From assembly GCA_900539175.1 (NCBI GenBank), contig UQAW01000056.1:1-26905 (forward strand): 26,905 nucleotides of DNA. Reading direction: 5' to 3'. This DNA is from an uncultured Lachnospiraceae bacterium (GTDB taxonomy: Bacteria > Bacillota > Clostridia > Lachnospirales > Lachnospiraceae). This document shows, piece by piece, positions 14,481-22,684 of this stretch. Position numbers and translations under genes: made by a program. The notes beneath the pieces are model-generated. The model was not told where the DNA came from. It made no database searches and was given only the letters and a program-made list of their open reading frames with translations. Each line of letters starts with the position of its first letter. Position 1 is the first letter of the stretch.

Positions 14481-15716
14481 ATGGATAAAATTTACGACAA
14501 TTGTTGTGGTATTGATGTGCACAAAAAACTCATCGTTGCCTGCTTCAGAAAGGGCAATAAGCAGGAAATACGGGAGTTTGGTGCAGTAACCAGAGAACTT
14601 CTTGAGATGGCTGACTGGCTCAGGGAAGGCGGCTGTGAAATGGCCGCAATGGAGAGCACAGCCTCCTATTGGAAGCCTCTGTTCAACATCCTTGAAGCTT
14701 CCGGTCTGAACGCTATGGTCGTCAACGCCCGCCATATGAAAGCTGTTCCGGGACGGAAGACGGATGTAAAAGATGCTGAATGGATCACGGATCTTCTTCA
14801 GCACGGGCTGCTCCGGCCCAGCTATATCCCTGATAAGAATCAGCGGGAACTCAGGGAACTGGTCAGTTACCGCAAGAGCCTTGTTGGTGAACGCACCAGG
14901 GAATTGAACCGTCTCCAGAAAATGCTGGAAGGAGCCAACATTAAACTCTCCGGCACCGTATCAGATATCAACGGTAAAAGCGCACGCAGTATTTTAGAAT
15001 ACCTTCTTACCGGGGCATCCGTTGACAGTGCAAAGTATGATGAGATGTATGAGAAGAACATCATTGCTCATAATCTCAAAGCCACCAAAGAGCAGATCAT
15101 AGATGACCTCAACGGCGTCATGAGCTCTCTGCAGCGCCGGATGATGAAAGAACTTCTGTCTCATCTGGACGAACTCAATATCCACATCCGAAATCTTGAC
15201 GATGAGATCGACAGCTTTATGAAGCCGGAAGAAAAGCAGGCATCCCAGGCGATCCAGGATGTAACAGGTATTGGAAATACCAGTGCACAGGCCATCATTT
15301 CCGTCATTGGCACAGACATGAGCCGTTTTCCTACAGATGCACACATTTCTTCATGGGCAGGATTATGTCCCGGTGACAATGAGAGCGCTAAAAAGAGAAG
15401 ATCAGGCAAAACCAGAAAAGGGAACGCCCTGCTGCGGACAACCCTGATCACGTGTGCACATGGGGCTGTTAAAAATAAGAAGTCATACTTCTACGCGCAG
15501 TTTATGAGAGTCAGTGCCCATCGTGGGAAAAAGCGGGCATATGTTGCAGTTGCCCATTCCATGCTTATCGCAATATACCATATCCTAAAGGATGGTGTGG
15601 TTTTCAAGGATCTCGGAGCTGATTATTACAACCAGTTCAATAAAGAACGCAAGATCAACGCGTATCTTAAAAAGTTAAAAGCGCTTGGCTGGGAAGGACC
15701 AGTAGTTGCCGCCTGA
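14481..15716 (+). CDS. IS110-family transposase (DEDD recombinase)
   Basis: This 411-aa protein is full length for the family. The N-terminal RuvC-like DEDD domain shows GIDVHKK (Asp12), AMESTASYW (Glu58) and GRKTDVKDAEW (Asp95, Asp98). A coiled-coil region spans about 205-250. The C-terminal Transposase_20 domain contains IQDVTGIGNTSAQAII and then HISSWAGLCPGDNES, which carries the expected catalytic serine (Ser290/291). KRRSGKTRKGNALLRTTL follows. The enzyme makes RNA-guided DNA exchanges with the bridge RNA. AGGAGG lies 7 bases upstream of the ATG. All catalytic positions look intact, so the element may be active. Confidence 0.95.
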   Translation: MDKIYDNCCGIDVHKKLIVACFRKGNKQEIREFGAVTRELLEMADWLREGGCEMAAMESTASYWKPLFNILEASGLNAMVVNARHMKAVPGRKTDVKDAEWITDLLQHGLLRPSYIPDKNQRELRELVSYRKSLVGERTRELNRLQKMLEGANIKLSGTVSDINGKSARSILEYLLTGASVDSAKYDEMYEKNIIAHNLKATKEQIIDDLNGVMSSLQRRMMKELLSHLDELNIHIRNLDDEIDSFMKPEEKQASQAIQDVTGIGNTSAQAIISVIGTDMSRFPTDAHISSWAGLCPGDNESAKKRRSGKTRKGNALLRTTLITCAHGAVKNKKSYFYAQFMRVSAHRGKKRAYVAVAHSMLIAIYHILKDGVVFKDLGADYYNQFNKERKINAYLKKLKALGWEGPVVAA

Positions 15717-15797
15717 GCCTGCCAGTTGAGTTCAAAATGAGCATTAAAAAATTTCCCAGGGGTAGTTTGCGCTTTTTTGGCTACCCGGAGGTTTTGG

Positions 15798-16070
15798 TTT
15801 CATAGTAATATTTCCTTTCCGGATAACTGCTGCGGTTGAGCCTAGATCAAAGACCTGTTTCCGGCAGATATCTGCCGGAAGTTCCACCAAAGGCGATACC
15901 TGCTGCCTGTGTTCCTTATTTTCCACTGCATCCCGGCGGAGTATTCTTAGCCAGTAATAATACCTGGACTCCTTGATATTCCTGTCATGACACCATTCCC
16001 TGACAGTCATGCCGCTTTCTATGCGTTCCTTTAAGAGCATGGCCCAGCGCTCTGTGAATATTCTTGCACC
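15798..16070 (-). pseudogene. IS66-type TnpA (accessory protein) fragment
   Basis: On the minus strand the frame reads ERWAMLLKERIESGMTVREW, then CHDRNIKESRYYYWLRILRR. This is the helix-turn-helix core of the IS66 accessory protein TnpA/ORF1. It continues through VSPLVELPADI and AAVIRKGNITM, where these proteins normally have about 25 more residues. The sequence then runs into the right end of the IS110 element. No proper start with a ribosome site is seen, and no IS66 TnpB or TnpC genes are present. It is a remnant, at least partly truncated by IS110. Confidence 0.7.
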
Positions 16071-16084
16071 AAGAAACCATGATT

Positions 16085-16262
16085 CCGGTAATATGGGAAC
16101 CGGTATTCCGGAGCGGAAACCGCCATTGATTGGCTTGATTACAATTCATAGGAAATTGAGCGAATGTCAAGCCCAGAGCCGCTTTGCGGGGCGTAAGCCG
16201 GCTTTACATTGGTGAGATTTCCTATATTCTACATAATTGCCAATCGGTTTCCTAATTACCGG
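16085..16262. repeat. imperfect 18-bp inverted repeats bounding ~178 bp
   Basis: CCGGTAATATGGGAACCG (16085-16102) and the complement of CGGTTTCCTAATTACCGG (16245-16262) agree at 15 of 18 positions. The enclosed DNA has no gene. It could be a small non-autonomous element or an old IS end. The stretch 16263-16423 shows nothing recognisable. Confidence 0.4.
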
Positions 16263-16423
16263 ACAGTATGGACTTCGAGACCAGAATATTCACTCTGCGA
16301 CCACATCGTGTTTTAAGTCTGACACTAACTACACCTCACTTTCAAAACTGGTATGAGTTTTCAAAGCCATGTACATGAACTATAAAAAGTGATATTAGTT
16401 TTCACAGTTTCAATAGTAACTAA

Positions 16424-16456
16424 TAAAATAGCCTTGAGATAGATTATTTTCAAGGC
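16424..16456 (-). terminator. possible terminator of the WYL/AAA+ operon
   Basis: GCCTTGA (16431-16437) and TCAAGGC (16450-16456) form a 7-bp stem. On the minus strand the stem is followed by TATTTTATTA. It lies about 90 bases after the last operon gene. The T tract is interrupted, so confidence is modest. Confidence 0.45.
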
Positions 16457-16542
16457 CATTATATACAAATTTCTTCTATTATGCACGGTATGCACTTTTT
16501 ATCGTTTACGCCACTCACATTATAAAACTTTTCATAAACAAC

Positions 16543-17355
16543 TCAAACACAAATTAATCGAAATAATTTTTCATCCATCTTCAATTCAGCAATCTCTATT
16601 TCCTTCTTTTGACATATTTCAATAAATTCTTTATACTTTACTTTATCAAACTTCATTCCCAAATAAATCTTTTTGATTTTTTGTTTCATAAAGTAATTAT
16701 TGTCTTCAGACAATTCGATATTACCCGACTTCAAATAATCTTCCGAAAAAAACAGCCGCCACTCTTTTTCGTATTCCCATTCCGGTGATTTGAATAAAAT
16801 TGGATTTACGTGCACATTTTTTCTATCTTCATCATTTATGTAATAAATTTCCGATGCATCATATCGTTCCTCTTTGTAAATTATAGGATATAACATACAA
16901 TCTAATTCAAAACCGCCCTCACAATCATATTCCACGCAAAAACCTGTATGTTTATTGGCATAATGGCACCACATTAATATCGAATCATATTTTTCCGAAA
17001 AACATGTAATATAAAATTCATTTTGTATATTCTGAATTACCTGCTCTTGTTCTCCTTGAAATACTTTTTCAATAAATTTCTCTCCATTTTTTAAAGGTAA
17101 ATCATAATCAGGATATAAGCCTTTGAATATTTTAGAAAAGTCAATCATTACAGATGAATCAAATGGATCGTTAAACTGACTCGGCTTGTTAAAATGTAAC
17201 GCTCCCTCCACATTAAACTTGTACCAATCATCCATTGCATAGTATCTGTATAGTGTTTTAGGTATATGCGCCTTTAAAAAATGTTTAATCTCTTCATAAC
17301 TGCACTTTCTATCTCTAACCTTTTTTTCATACTCCTCTATCCATCTCTTCCCCAT
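16543..17355 (-). CDS. DUF2971-domain protein
   Basis: This 270-aa soluble protein matches the DUF2971 pattern: TLYRYYAMDDWYKFNVEGAL near the start, LHFNKPSQFNDPFDSS, then CFSEKYDSILMWCHYANKHT with GFCVEYD, and finally WEYEKEWRLFF. The conserved FNDPFD, CFSE, MWxHYA and EWR motifs are all present, so it looks intact. The biochemical activity is not established; DUF2971 proteins are common in phages, mobile elements and defence islands. It is the last gene of the five-gene operon, 39 bases after the 513-aa protein gene. AAGGA upstream of the ATG is a weak, rather distant ribosome site. Confidence 0.88.
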   Translation of the reverse strand: MGKRWIEEYEKKVRDRKCSYEEIKHFLKAHIPKTLYRYYAMDDWYKFNVEGALHFNKPSQFNDPFDSSVMIDFSKIFKGLYPDYDLPLKNGEKFIEKVFQGEQEQVIQNIQNEFYITCFSEKYDSILMWCHYANKHTGFCVEYDCEGGFELDCMLYPIIYKEERYDASEIYYINDEDRKNVHVNPILFKSPEWEYEKEWRLFFSEDYLKSGNIELSEDNNYFMKQKIKKIYLGMKFDKVKYKEFIEICQKKEIEIAELKMDEKLFRLICV

Positions 17356-17394
17356 TCAATCACCATTCCTTTCCACTAAAAAGACTGTTCTTCA

Positions 17395-18936
17395 TTAAAA
17401 TCCAAATATCCTTCCAACTACCTTTACACGAGATTTTACACCACTCACAATCGCTCTGCCGGCTGATTTTAACCCATTCACCGCAGACTTCGCAACTGTC
17501 TTTGCAGCACTAGCAACTTTCTTTCCTGCACCGTAAACAGCATCTCCAATCTTAGAGCCACCAAGATAGCCTACCAATCCGCCAAGAGAACCTGTTGCTA
17601 CTGCCAATGGCGCACCTACTACTGGAATCCATGCTGTAAATTTTGCACCAATCACGGCACCTTTGGTCATTCCAGCTATACCGCCAATCATAGATACTGT
17701 TGTACGTCCCATACAATCAATTCCTTTAGTAACAGACAAATCTCCACTTGCTACTTTAAAAAGAATCTTCGCATTTTCGATTCCTACACACGCAATATTC
17801 CCTATAACCGTTGAGTTTAACATACGTGGTAAAAATTTTATTACACCTTTTCTTATAGCAACTTGTAATGTGCCTGCCGTAACAACTTTTAATGATGTAT
17901 CTACTCCTGTCTTTAATGCACTTTCAACTAACTCATCAGAATCGACTTTTTCACCTTTGAAGATTTTTCCAATAATTTTAAGGCCTGTTGTGACTGCTGC
18001 AACCTGCAATGCCATTGTACCGGCATTTTTCCCAATAGACATAGCTAAATCTTTCGTCTGGTAATGGCTATAATCCATACTTGGCATTATTCCATCTTCC
18101 TGCGCTGCGATTTGCAGATTCTTCATTTCTTCCTTGGTAAATTTTTTACCTTCTGCTCCCCAAGCATCAATATGGTCAGAAATAGTTTTATTTGAACCCT
18201 TTGCCTTAAAATGGGCTTGCACTTCGTCTAACTGTTCTGTAGGAACAATAACTCTCTGATTATTGTAATTTCCTCTTTCAATCAGCTTTATTGTTTCCCG
18301 TGCATTTTTTCCAAATTTCAACTGATAATTCTGATATTTGCCCGTATCTAAATTTGTAGCTCTAACATCCACCGAATTTGCAGTAAATGACTCTAAAACC
18401 TCAACTTTAATATTCTTTCCTTGTAGATTACCGCTCAATTCTGTTGTTTTAGCAATCATATTTTCCGAAATATTTCCATCAAGGTTTGGGCTCATCATAA
18501 TATGACCATCAGAAGAGCGACTTAGTGCATCTGCTAGCTCCATATTTTTCTGATACAGCATGTCATTCATCGACTGTAATACCTGTCCATATTCATTAAC
18601 TGCCATACCAACAGAAGCTTCTTGTATCTTATCCGCCAACCATTTTTCTTTTGATGTTCCCTTTTTCGCAGCCTCGTTTACAGATTTTAAATTCTCATCA
18701 AAATCTTCGATTGAATCTACTATCTCTTTTGCATCTTGCTTCGCCTGTTCAGTTGTGGTTTCCGGAATCTCCTTTTTGAATAATTGCTCCAGCCACTCTT
18801 GATCTGTCATATTCGCATCTTTTTCTTTATATTCTTTCAAATATCTTTTAAAAAGTTCTTTGACTGTTTTGGCTTCTTTCTCTGTGATATATTCTTCTTT
18901 ATTATCAATATTTTCTACATTCTTCTTTTCTTCCAT
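17395..18936 (-). CDS. putative effector: possible nuclease-like core plus glycine-rich hydrophobic tail
   Basis: This 513-aa protein is not recognised as a whole. Residues 1-110 are highly charged and helical. A middle part (about 165-270) has VDVRATNLDTGKYQNYQLKF, then GKNARETIKLIERGNYNNQ and VIVPTEQLDEVQ. The order Asp, then Q-L-K, followed by a conserved-looking GNYNNQ-VP segment resembles restriction-endonuclease-fold toxin domains (PD-(D/E)xK, QxK variant); this is inference. From about 300 on it is rich in Gly, Ala and Val. Glycine-zipper stretches such as GGIAGMTKGAVIGAKFTAW and VATGSLGGLVGYLGGSKIG suggest membrane insertion. The basic tail ends VKVVGRIFGF. ATG 18936 has GAGG 8 bases upstream. 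It lies 11 bases after the AAA+ gene. Confidence 0.65.
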   Translation of the reverse strand: MEEKKNVENIDNKEEYITEKEAKTVKELFKRYLKEYKEKDANMTDQEWLEQLFKKEIPETTTEQAKQDAKEIVDSIEDFDENLKSVNEAAKKGTSKEKWLADKIQEASVGMAVNEYGQVLQSMNDMLYQKNMELADALSRSSDGHIMMSPNLDGNISENMIAKTTELSGNLQGKNIKVEVLESFTANSVDVRATNLDTGKYQNYQLKFGKNARETIKLIERGNYNNQRVIVPTEQLDEVQAHFKAKGSNKTISDHIDAWGAEGKKFTKEEMKNLQIAAQEDGIMPSMDYSHYQTKDLAMSIGKNAGTMALQVAAVTTGLKIIGKIFKGEKVDSDELVESALKTGVDTSLKVVTAGTLQVAIRKGVIKFLPRMLNSTVIGNIACVGIENAKILFKVASGDLSVTKGIDCMGRTTVSMIGGIAGMTKGAVIGAKFTAWIPVVGAPLAVATGSLGGLVGYLGGSKIGDAVYGAGKKVASAAKTVAKSAVNGLKSAGRAIVSGVKSRVKVVGRIFGF

Positions 18937-18947
18937 GCTTTTCACCT

Positions 18948-20444
18948 CTATTTTGATGCATTCCTAAATTTTCTGTCCTCATATTCTTTTGCCATTTTAT
19001 CCAAAGCATCTTTCATGATTTCAGATAAAGAATGTGTATTCTCTATTGCATTTAAGATTTCTTCTGTTGTTACTTTATCCTTTTCGTCAGCAAACGCTGA
19101 CTCTATCGCATCCTTTATTACACCTTCAATATCGGCACCACTGAACCCTTTAGTTTTAGATATCAAATCAGAAATTTTTATATACTTTAAATCCTGTGGT
19201 CTTCTCTTGTTGATATGAATCGTAAAGATTTTTTCTCTTTCCTTGTCATTAGGCAATCCAACATAAAAAATTTCATCAAATCTTCCTTTTCGCATCAATT
19301 CTGGTGGAAGTTTTATAATATCATTTGCAGTTGCAACAACAAAAGTTGGGCTCTCTTTTTCCTGCATCCAGGTCAAGAAATTACCAAATAAACGTGTAGT
19401 AACTTCTGCCCCACTGCCAGCACCACCAATTCCAGCAAACGCTTTTTCAAGTTCATCGATCCACAATACACATGGTGAAATTGCCTCGGCTAATGCAATC
19501 GCTTTACGCAGATTTCCTTCTGACTCTCCAACATATTTTCCCATTAATCTGCCCATATCCAAACGCAACAATGGTACTTCAAAAAGATTAGCTGCTGCTT
19601 TTGCATTTAATGATTTTCCACAGCCCGGTACTCCTGCAATCAAAACACCTTTTGGCATATCAACACCATATTTTTGGGCATCATTTATGTTTTTGAATAC
19701 CTTTGCCTTTTTCACAAGCCATTCTTTCAGATTTTCCAATCCACCGATATCATCAATGGTTTCTTTTAATGGAATCATTTCCAAAATGCCTGCTTTTTTT
19801 ATCATTTGCTGTTTTTGATCAAATATCAAACGCAAATCTCGTCTTGTCAATTCCCCATCATCCGCATAAGATAGCGCTAGCAAATTATTAATTTCAAATT
19901 CAGTTAAGCCTTTAAAAGCAACTGCCAATTCATTCACTAAACTATCCGATACATCATCCAATTCATTCTCCCGAATGAAATTCAAAATCACATCTTTTAT
20001 TTCTTCACTGGTCAGATAATCCATTTCTAAGATTGTAATGAATTTTTCTAACTCCTTCGGTATAACTAAAGTGTTAGACACAATCATTACTGTGGCATCG
20101 GCACCTTGATTTATCATTCTGGCAAGACCCTTGATTTTTGAAACAATTCTCGGTTCTTCTAAATAAGAAACAATATCTTTTAACACAATAATCTTTCGAT
20201 CTAATAAATCCTGTGTTTTTAATTGTTCAAGCATCATTTCCAGAGAACAATCTTCCATCATAGGTGCTTTTGTTTCAAAGTCGATATAACCATTTGTTTC
20301 ATTCCATTCATATATCTCTTTGCCCGCACTCACAGAATCAACCAGTTCGTCCACTTTATCTTCTTCGAATGTATTCATATAAATAATCGGAAAACCAGCA
20401 TCTATGTATCTTGCAAGTTTTGATTTTAATATTTTATCTTCCAT
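18948..20444 (-). CDS. AAA+ ATPase, Ycf46/FtsH-like
   Basis: This 498-aa protein has the two-part architecture of Ycf46-like AAA+ ATPases. A degenerate N-terminal P-loop-like domain covers about 1-215 (starting RYIDAGFPIIYMNTFEEDKV, with IIVLKDIVSYL). A full classical AAA domain follows: Walker A GVPGCGKS (271-278), pore-loop-like GKYVGESE (303-310), Walker B CVLWIDE (325-331), sensor 1 ATAND (371-375), arginine-finger RKGRFDE (385-391), and sensor 2 GFSGADIE. It should form a ring that remodels or unfolds a partner; the neighbouring 513-aa protein is the obvious candidate. No protease domain is fused. GGGAG lies 8 bases before the ATG. It is the third gene of the operon. Confidence 0.92.
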   Translation of the reverse strand: MEDKILKSKLARYIDAGFPIIYMNTFEEDKVDELVDSVSAGKEIYEWNETNGYIDFETKAPMMEDCSLEMMLEQLKTQDLLDRKIIVLKDIVSYLEEPRIVSKIKGLARMINQGADATVMIVSNTLVIPKELEKFITILEMDYLTSEEIKDVILNFIRENELDDVSDSLVNELAVAFKGLTEFEINNLLALSYADDGELTRRDLRLIFDQKQQMIKKAGILEMIPLKETIDDIGGLENLKEWLVKKAKVFKNINDAQKYGVDMPKGVLIAGVPGCGKSLNAKAAANLFEVPLLRLDMGRLMGKYVGESEGNLRKAIALAEAISPCVLWIDELEKAFAGIGGAGSGAEVTTRLFGNFLTWMQEKESPTFVVATANDIIKLPPELMRKGRFDEIFYVGLPNDKEREKIFTIHINKRRPQDLKYIKISDLISKTKGFSGADIEGVIKDAIESAFADEKDKVTTEEILNAIENTHSLSEIMKDALDKMAKEYEDRKFRNASK

Positions 20445-20474
20445 AATTACATCTCCCAGTCGTGACCGCGACTA

Positions 20475-21587
20475 TTAATATAACTGAAAATGCTTCTCAT
20501 ATATAATCTCTTTTGGCAAATTATACGGAGTCCCATATCTTGTAGTTCCATATCTTAGTTTTTTCTCAGTTATTTCTAAAATCGTTTCTGTCCAAGCATA
20601 TGATCCTTCCCAAGAATCTATAGTTCTAATCTTTTCAGTTTTTAAATTATACGTTTTGAGATAGCACCAAAGCCCTCTCTGGCATGAAGAAACATAAAAA
20701 ATATTATCCTCATATATTAGCCATTTTTCTATTCTCTGTGATTGAAAATCTTGTTCATGAAAATGTCTAAAGTATTTTACCTCTTTTGTATCATCATAAA
20801 AAATGTAAAAAATCGAGCTATCTCTATGGTCATTATCTAATTGTTTTCTCATTTTGTGTTCACAAAACAAAACGCCGCTATCATATTCATAAAGATCTTT
20901 TGCTCTAAGCTCATAATTAATATCTAAATATGCAAGAATTTTTTTCATATCTTTCTCTTTAAATTCGTTTTTATCAACATCTTCATGTGAATCCTGTTCG
21001 CTTGTATTCATGCTTGTCAAAATAGCCTTATAATTTTCATCAAATATTACATTTTCTAACTTTATTCCCTTTTTACTCCAATCGACTTCTATCTTAGAGT
21101 CTATAACTACAATTGGAGCATTAATCCCTATGTAGCTCACCCCTGTTTTCGCCAACGGTATCGAAAACCTTTCTCCACACAAATATATTTCCTCAACATC
21201 TTCATCTAATAAATCATATATATCATCTTGTTCAAATGCTATATTCTCTACCACGTCAACATATTTTTGTTCTGTTGTATACTCCTTTAAAATACTTAAT
21301 TTTCGAATTCGTTCTGCTGCCTTTTCAAAATCCACCGTTTTTTCTTCATCATATGATACATCAAAAATAGCACTAATCTTCTTTCCTAGTTCTGCATCTG
21401 TAGTATCAAGTTCTTCAATAGCATCTGCAATATCATTTGCGTATCTATCTCTTAGCCATGTTGTCAACTTTCCATTGATTAGATAAAACACAACTCTTTC
21501 CAATGAAAAATTTTCTCGTAATTCTTCTAGACTTCTTACTTCAACACCTTGTTCCATTTCTAATGAAAACCGTATTTTTTTTGCCAT
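20475..21587 (-). CDS. unknown 370-aa operon protein with a conserved-looking N-terminal domain
   Basis: I cannot name a family. Residues 1-75 (MAKKIRFSLEMEQGVEVRSL, EELRENFSLERVVFYLINGK, WLRDRYANDIADAIEELD) form a compact module that I recall at the N-terminus of diverse multidomain bacterial proteins, suggesting an adaptor or interaction role. A second segment (about 130-180, ERFSIPLAKTGVSYIGINAP) looks like a small beta domain. The C-terminal half (about 215-370) is beta-rich with repeated Tyr/Phe/Trp. No membrane helices or catalytic motif are obvious. ATG 21587 is preferred over a TTG/ATG further up because GGAGG lies 9 bases before it. It sits between the WYL regulator (45 bases) and the AAA+ ATPase (30 bases). 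Confidence 0.7.
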   Translation of the reverse strand: MAKKIRFSLEMEQGVEVRSLEELRENFSLERVVFYLINGKLTTWLRDRYANDIADAIEELDTTDAELGKKISAIFDVSYDEEKTVDFEKAAERIRKLSILKEYTTEQKYVDVVENIAFEQDDIYDLLDEDVEEIYLCGERFSIPLAKTGVSYIGINAPIVVIDSKIEVDWSKKGIKLENVIFDENYKAILTSMNTSEQDSHEDVDKNEFKEKDMKKILAYLDINYELRAKDLYEYDSGVLFCEHKMRKQLDNDHRDSSIFYIFYDDTKEVKYFRHFHEQDFQSQRIEKWLIYEDNIFYVSSCQRGLWCYLKTYNLKTEKIRTIDSWEGSYAWTETILEITEKKLRYGTTRYGTPYNLPKEIIYEKHFQLY

Positions 21588-21632
21588 TTTTTCTTTCCTC
21601 CATCTTTTCATATATATTATTTCATCATTACC

Positions 21633-22613
21633 TTATCTTCCATATTGTAAAATAATTTGCTCCGCATTTTTAGTAATCGTTTGTATTATATTATCCGGAG
21701 CCATAACCTTAATTTTCTCATTCGGCTGACACATTATCCATTTCACAAAACCATCACTAAATGCCCACAATCTAACCCGAAAGCTATTCCTATCAGCACC
21801 AATAATCTCTACATTTTGGAATTTATCATACAGGTATGGATAAAAGTTCTTTTCACAGACGATTTGTATTTCGGTATATTCGCCACCATACATTTGTATA
21901 ATTCCTGTCTCATAATTCTGCATGAACTTTTCAACTTGTTGTATTTCTGTATTGCTCTGTTTCCGGACTATTTCAAAAGAATATATTCTATCCAAACGAT
22001 AATACGCTGGATATTTTCCTTCACGTTCACTTATGTAGGCAATTAGATATATGTATCCATCTGCATATTTCAATGTGCACGGTAAGATTCTTCTCTCGAT
22101 ATATGTTCCATCTGATTTTTCGTACCTAATATTGATAATTTCATGATTACGAATAATCAAATCTAAATCTCCCTGCATTTTCAATATCGCTTTCTGATGT
22201 ATCGGTTCTTTGTAGAATTTTAACAACTCATTCTTTTTATTTATCAAATAGGAAGATTTTTCTGCATTTGAAGCTATATGTTGTAATAAATTATCCATTT
22301 CGTCGGAACACAACACTCTGGAATCTAAAAGCAATCGCTCAATCAACTTATATTCCATTATTTCAAGTTCTGCTCTTTGTACATTACTTAAATAATACAC
22401 ATTATTATTTCGGTCATAAAGCAACTCGCTATTTACAAACGTTTCACTCAAATACAAGCGTATATCTTCAATATCTCTATCAAAAGTTCTCGGCAAGCAA
22501 TCTACTTCTATGCAGAAAGAAATCTTATCAATTTTTCCACCTTGAATCAGTTTCGTATATAGTAGAAGTACTCTTGTTATTTTATCCAACTTTCTTCTCC
22601 TGTTCCTTTTCAT
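21633..22613 (-). CDS. WYL-domain transcriptional regulator
   Basis: This 326-aa regulator has an N-terminal winged helix (about 10-70, RVLLLYTKLIQGGKIDKISF, then LPRTFDRDIEDIR) and a central helical region. A WYL ligand-sensing domain follows (about 150-225, INIRYEKSDGTYIERRILPC, then YADGYIYLIAYI and YRLDRIYSFEI). A WCX-like C-terminal domain (about 240-320) ends the protein. Related WYL proteins (CapW, BrxR families) repress phage-defence operons and respond to nucleic-acid or nucleotide signals. Here it is the first gene of the operon and lies just after a palindrome overlapping the promoter, so it probably represses its own operon. Its ribosome site is weak (GAAAG close to the ATG), which suggests low expression. 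Confidence 0.88.
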   Translation of the reverse strand: MKRNRRRKLDKITRVLLLYTKLIQGGKIDKISFCIEVDCLPRTFDRDIEDIRLYLSETFVNSELLYDRNNNVYYLSNVQRAELEIMEYKLIERLLLDSRVLCSDEMDNLLQHIASNAEKSSYLINKKNELLKFYKEPIHQKAILKMQGDLDLIIRNHEIINIRYEKSDGTYIERRILPCTLKYADGYIYLIAYISEREGKYPAYYRLDRIYSFEIVRKQSNTEIQQVEKFMQNYETGIIQMYGGEYTEIQIVCEKNFYPYLYDKFQNVEIIGADRNSFRVRLWAFSDGFVKWIMCQPNEKIKVMAPDNIIQTITKNAEQIILQYGR

Positions 22614-22627
22614 CTTTCATATTTTCT

Positions 22628-22666
22628 ATTATAACACAGAACAACGTCAGTAAATGACGTTGTTCT
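22628..22666 (-). promoter_or_regulatory. operon promoter with a 12-bp palindromic operator
   Basis: On the minus strand an extended -10 box (TGTTATAAT; TATAAT is the complement of 22628-22633) lies 15 bases before the WYL start codon. Immediately upstream, covering the -35 region, is a perfect inverted repeat: AGAACAACGTCA (22638-22649) and TGACGTTGTTCT (22655-22666), with a 5-base spacer. No T tract follows, so it is not a terminator. The position fits a repressor site; the WYL protein is the natural candidate. Confidence 0.75.
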
Positions 22667-22684
22667 AATAAAAATTCATATTTT

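Larger units (their letters stand above)
14212..15808 (+). mobile_element. IS110-family insertion sequence
   Basis: The element has one transposase gene (14481-15716), about 260 bases of non-coding DNA before it and about 85 after it. That is the layout of the IS110 group, where the bridge RNA lies upstream of the transposase. An 11-base identity, TTTCATAGTAA, flanks the unit at 14212-14222 and 15798-15808, and I used it to place the ends. No terminal inverted repeats are visible, as expected for IS110. On the right it abuts an IS66 tnpA remnant. Exact ends could differ by several bases. Confidence 0.7.

Noticed and set aside
15744..15797. C-terminal tail of the IS66-like fragment (MKPKPPGSQKSANYPWEIF) as real coding sequence
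   Set aside because: It lies inside the inferred right end of the IS110 element and does not resemble an IS66 TnpA tail.
22638..22666. Palindrome as a terminator of the mobV fragment
   Set aside because: No T tract follows the stem on the minus strand, and it overlaps the promoter of the WYL operon.
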